Below are positions 62,065 through 64,000 of a stretch of 64,000 nt of DNA, piece after piece. Origin of the DNA: Erythroxylum novogranatense (taxonomy: Eukaryota; Streptophyta; Magnoliopsida; Malpighiales; Erythroxylaceae); assembly GCA_029891385.1 (NCBI GenBank), contig CM057227.1:97593818-97657817 (forward strand). Direction: 5' to 3'. Under the pieces are notes generated by a model, which saw only the letters and a list, made by a program, of their open reading frames with translations, was not told the origin of the DNA and made no database searches. Positions within the stretch are counted from its first letter, which is position 1. Every line of letters starts with the position of its first letter. Position numbers and translations under genes: made by a program.

Positions 62065-62518
62065 ATTGCATCTATTTTTTAGGAAATGGAGAGTACCCCG
62101 TTGGACACACGGAGCACGATATCGCTAGCAAGACAGTATCGCCGGGATCGAGTCGTCCAGATTCGCATTAGTGTATTAATTTGGTATTTAGTAGGCCCAA
62201 TTGTTTACATGTAATTGTATAGAGTGACTGAGCACTAATGAGTGCTAATAATGAGTGAAATTGTTTTATCAGTAAAATGGTTAAAATGTTTTGTTATAAT
62301 TGGGCCAAGTCAATGATTGCTTTCGCGACTCTAATCGCTTTTGAAAGAAAAAGATAATGTCACGCGACTCTAATGTTTTTGAAAGAAAAAAAAATATCAT
62401 ACGATTTTTATTAATAAGGTAATGAATGTTCTAGTACGCCACCCTCGCGGGTCACGGGCTCGGATATCACCATGGATATCGGGTTCGGGTCTCGTCGGGA
62501 GTGGGGTGCTACACAAAC

Positions 62519-63871
62519 AACCAGCTCCACCTCCGAAATGTGGTGTTGAGATTTTGCAAGAGATTGAGGCATTGGACTTGCTTAAAGTAACTGAATTTGA
62601 AGCCGATGAAGTAAATAGAAGCATCAGTCAAAACTTTGGTTGGCAAAAACGAAGCATATTTTGGGATTTACCATATTGGAAAACAAATATGGTACGACAT
62701 AATCTGGACGTGATGCATATTGAGAAAAACATGTTTGACAACTTGTTCAATACAATTATGAACATTGAAGGGAAGACAAAAGACAATGCCAAATTCAGAG
62801 TGATTTGGGCGCTCTGTAGAAGACATGAGTTACATAAAGATGTTAAATGCGGTAAATATCCGAAAGCATGTTACACTTTAGACAAGCAACAGAAGGAGCG
62901 TTTGTGCGAATGGTTGAAAGGACTCAAGTTTCCTGATGGTTATGTTTCAAACCTGTCTAGGTGTGTAGATATGAGAAAGTACAAATTATTTGGGATGAAA
63001 AGTCATGATTGTCATGTTTTTATGCAAAGGCTAATTCCAATTGCCTTTCGCGAGTTGCTACCTTCTAAGGTATGGGAACCATTAACAGAGTTGAGTTTGT
63101 TTTTCAAAAGCTTAACATCATCTGAAATCAATTTAGATGAAATGGAAAAACTAGAGAATGAAATTCCAGTTATTTTGTGCAAGTTAGAAGGGATTTTTCC
63201 TCCAAGCTTATTTGACTGCATGGAGCATCTACCAATGCATTTACCATACTAAGCAAAACTTGCCGGTCCAGTCCAATATCGATGGATGTATCCATTTGAG
63301 AAGTAACTCTTGTACTATCATATCGTTACCCATTTGTACATGTTGTGTGTACCGAACATTGTAATAACCATATGCTTTATTATAGGTATTTACATCATCT
63401 TAAAAAAATGTGAAAAACAAAGCTAGAGTTGAGGGCTCCATATGTAATGCTTATTTAGTTGAGGAAGGTAGTACATTTTGTGGACATTATTTTGAGCCTC
63501 TTGTGCGTACAAGGGCGAGACAAGTTCCTCGTAACGACGATGGGGGAGGAACAAGTGGTGCGGATGGGAACTTGTCAATTTTTACATATCCGGGGCGGAC
63601 ATCCGGACGTGCAAAAAGACGAATGCTAACAGAGGAGGAAATTGATGTTGCATATGGGTACATTTTATTGAATCTGTCGGGAGGTTCTTCCATTCGCATG
63701 CGATGAGTTGCCTGTTGGTATGCTCAATTGCGGTATTAATGTGTTGAGCGTTTCGATTGGTGTCATGTCATATGCAGCTTTACGAGGCATTGTTGCGAGA
63801 TAATGCCCGTATCACAGGATGACATGAATAACGAAGTTGGAAAACAATTCCCTCGATGGTTCATACGATAT
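62519..63871 (+). pseudogene. CACTA transposase, C-terminal part (Transposase_21 end and DUF4218)
   Basis: Continues the frame split at 50220: KQPAPPPKCGVEILQEIEAL, NFGWQKRSIFWDLPYWKTNM, VRHNLDVMHIEKNMFDNLFN, then DUF4218: SHDCHVFMQRLIPIAFRELL, WEPLTELSLFFKSLTS, NEIPVILCKLEGIFPPSLFD, MEHLPMHLPY. A stop (TAA for the usual Glu codon) follows at 63250, then AKLAGPVQYRWMYPFE. A GT..AG intron fits about 63306-63386. After it come YLHHLKK, a one-base deletion in an A run, KNKARVEGSICNAYLVEEGS, TFCGHYFEPL, and near 63775 YEALLRDNARI and GKQFPRWFIRYI in shifted frames. Non-functional. Confidence 0.9.
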
Positions 63872-64000
63872 ATAAGTTCTCACTTTAAACTATTCCTATT
63901 GTTACCCACCATGTTAACATGTTCCGATGACATTGTACCCTTTCCTTTGCTACTTCACATTACATAGGCTGCGGAAAATCCAATACGAACAAGTTCATTT
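63872..64000 (+). other. CACTA interior running out of the window
   Basis: Likely an intron after RYISSHFK. No right terminus is seen. Confidence 0.4.

Larger units (their letters stand above)
50221..62513 (+). mobile_element. Long-LTR non-coding element E4 (LARD-like, Tekay/Del-related)
   Basis: Complete 12.3-kb element with a perfect 5-bp target duplication CAAAC (50216-50220 and 62514-62518). LTRs 50221-54579 and 58167-62513 (about 4.35 kb each), interior 3.59 kb. Primer site TGGTATCAGAGC, TTTCGAGGACGAAA and a polypurine tract place it beside Tekay/Del gypsy elements. The interior codes for nothing recognisable. LTR and interior sizes (4.4 and 3.6 kb) match those reported for barley LARDs. 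The LTRs are nearly the same over 50750-52740, so insertion is recent. Confidence 0.9.
58167..62513 (+). repeat. E4 3' LTR
   Basis: 4347 bp, copy of 50221-54579. Contains the perfect 30-bp palindrome (60698-60727), hairpin array (61673-61851) and three-way junction (62012-62064). Differences from the 5' LTR are few in the middle and cluster as one-base indels in the CG-rich and hairpin parts. Confidence 0.9.
45538..64000 (+). mobile_element. CACTA (En/Spm) DNA transposon, 5' part, with nested element E4
   Basis: Left end TACTACAAGGAAATTG (45538) is one base from the CACTACAAG ends of plant CACTA elements. It is followed by subterminal repeats and by a tnpD-type transposase in the same direction. 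The right end lies beyond the window. The element inserted into a gypsy gag fragment and was later hit by E4 at 50220. Confidence 0.8.

Overview
The window is nuclear DNA of a flowering plant, most likely a eudicot. It is AT-rich, introns have GT..AG borders, and it carries a four-exon MDP-1-type phosphatase gene, SAUR genes, a CACTA transposon and plant-type LTR retrotransposons. I cannot name the species. Most of the 64 kb is nested transposable elements. Only three loci look like host genes or recent host relics: the phosphatase, two intact SAURs and one broken SAUR.

Left block (1-24.8 kb): the 3' end of a Ty1/copia element (degraded RNase H, polypurine tract, LTR from 984). Its LTR is split by two later insertions. 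One is an Athila-like, essentially non-coding Ty3/gypsy element on the minus strand (1209-15570), whose own 3' LTR is split by a long-LTR element E1 (2012-9875, plus). The other is a second long-LTR element E3 (15949-24828, minus) with a perfect 5-bp target duplication TCCAA.

Middle (24.8-45.5 kb): an AT-rich spacer; a Pack-MULE-like element (26613-27911) holding a DUF579 (xylan methyltransferase/IRX15 family) gene fragment; the intact phosphatase gene (28935-30752); then a SAUR cluster (32589-33026, 39350-39790 and a pseudogene near 40.5 kb) stretched by an L1-type LINE relic and a minus-strand copia relic; then LTR debris and a chromovirus-type gag fragment.

Right block (45.5-64 kb): a CACTA (En/Spm) transposon whose frameshifted transposase is split by a 12.3-kb long-LTR element E4 (50221-62513, perfect target duplication CAAAC). 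The 3' end of the CACTA element lies beyond the window.

E1, E3 and E4 form one diverged family with LTRs of 2.7-4.4 kb, a tRNA-iMet primer site, 3.3-3.6 kb of non-coding interior and, in E3 and E4, the TTTCGAGGACGAAA motif before the polypurine tract. This matches the LARD type of non-autonomous Tekay/Del-like gypsy element. The most unusual signal is in their LTRs. It is an array of short hairpins whose stems co-vary, closed by a 9-10 bp stem GTTGTGACCG/CGGTCACAAC, and followed about 0.15-0.2 kb downstream (LTR sense) by a predicted three-way junction closed by GTTGGGTGA/TCACCCAAC. The two LTRs of E4 even carry opposite, base-pair-preserving versions of two hairpins.
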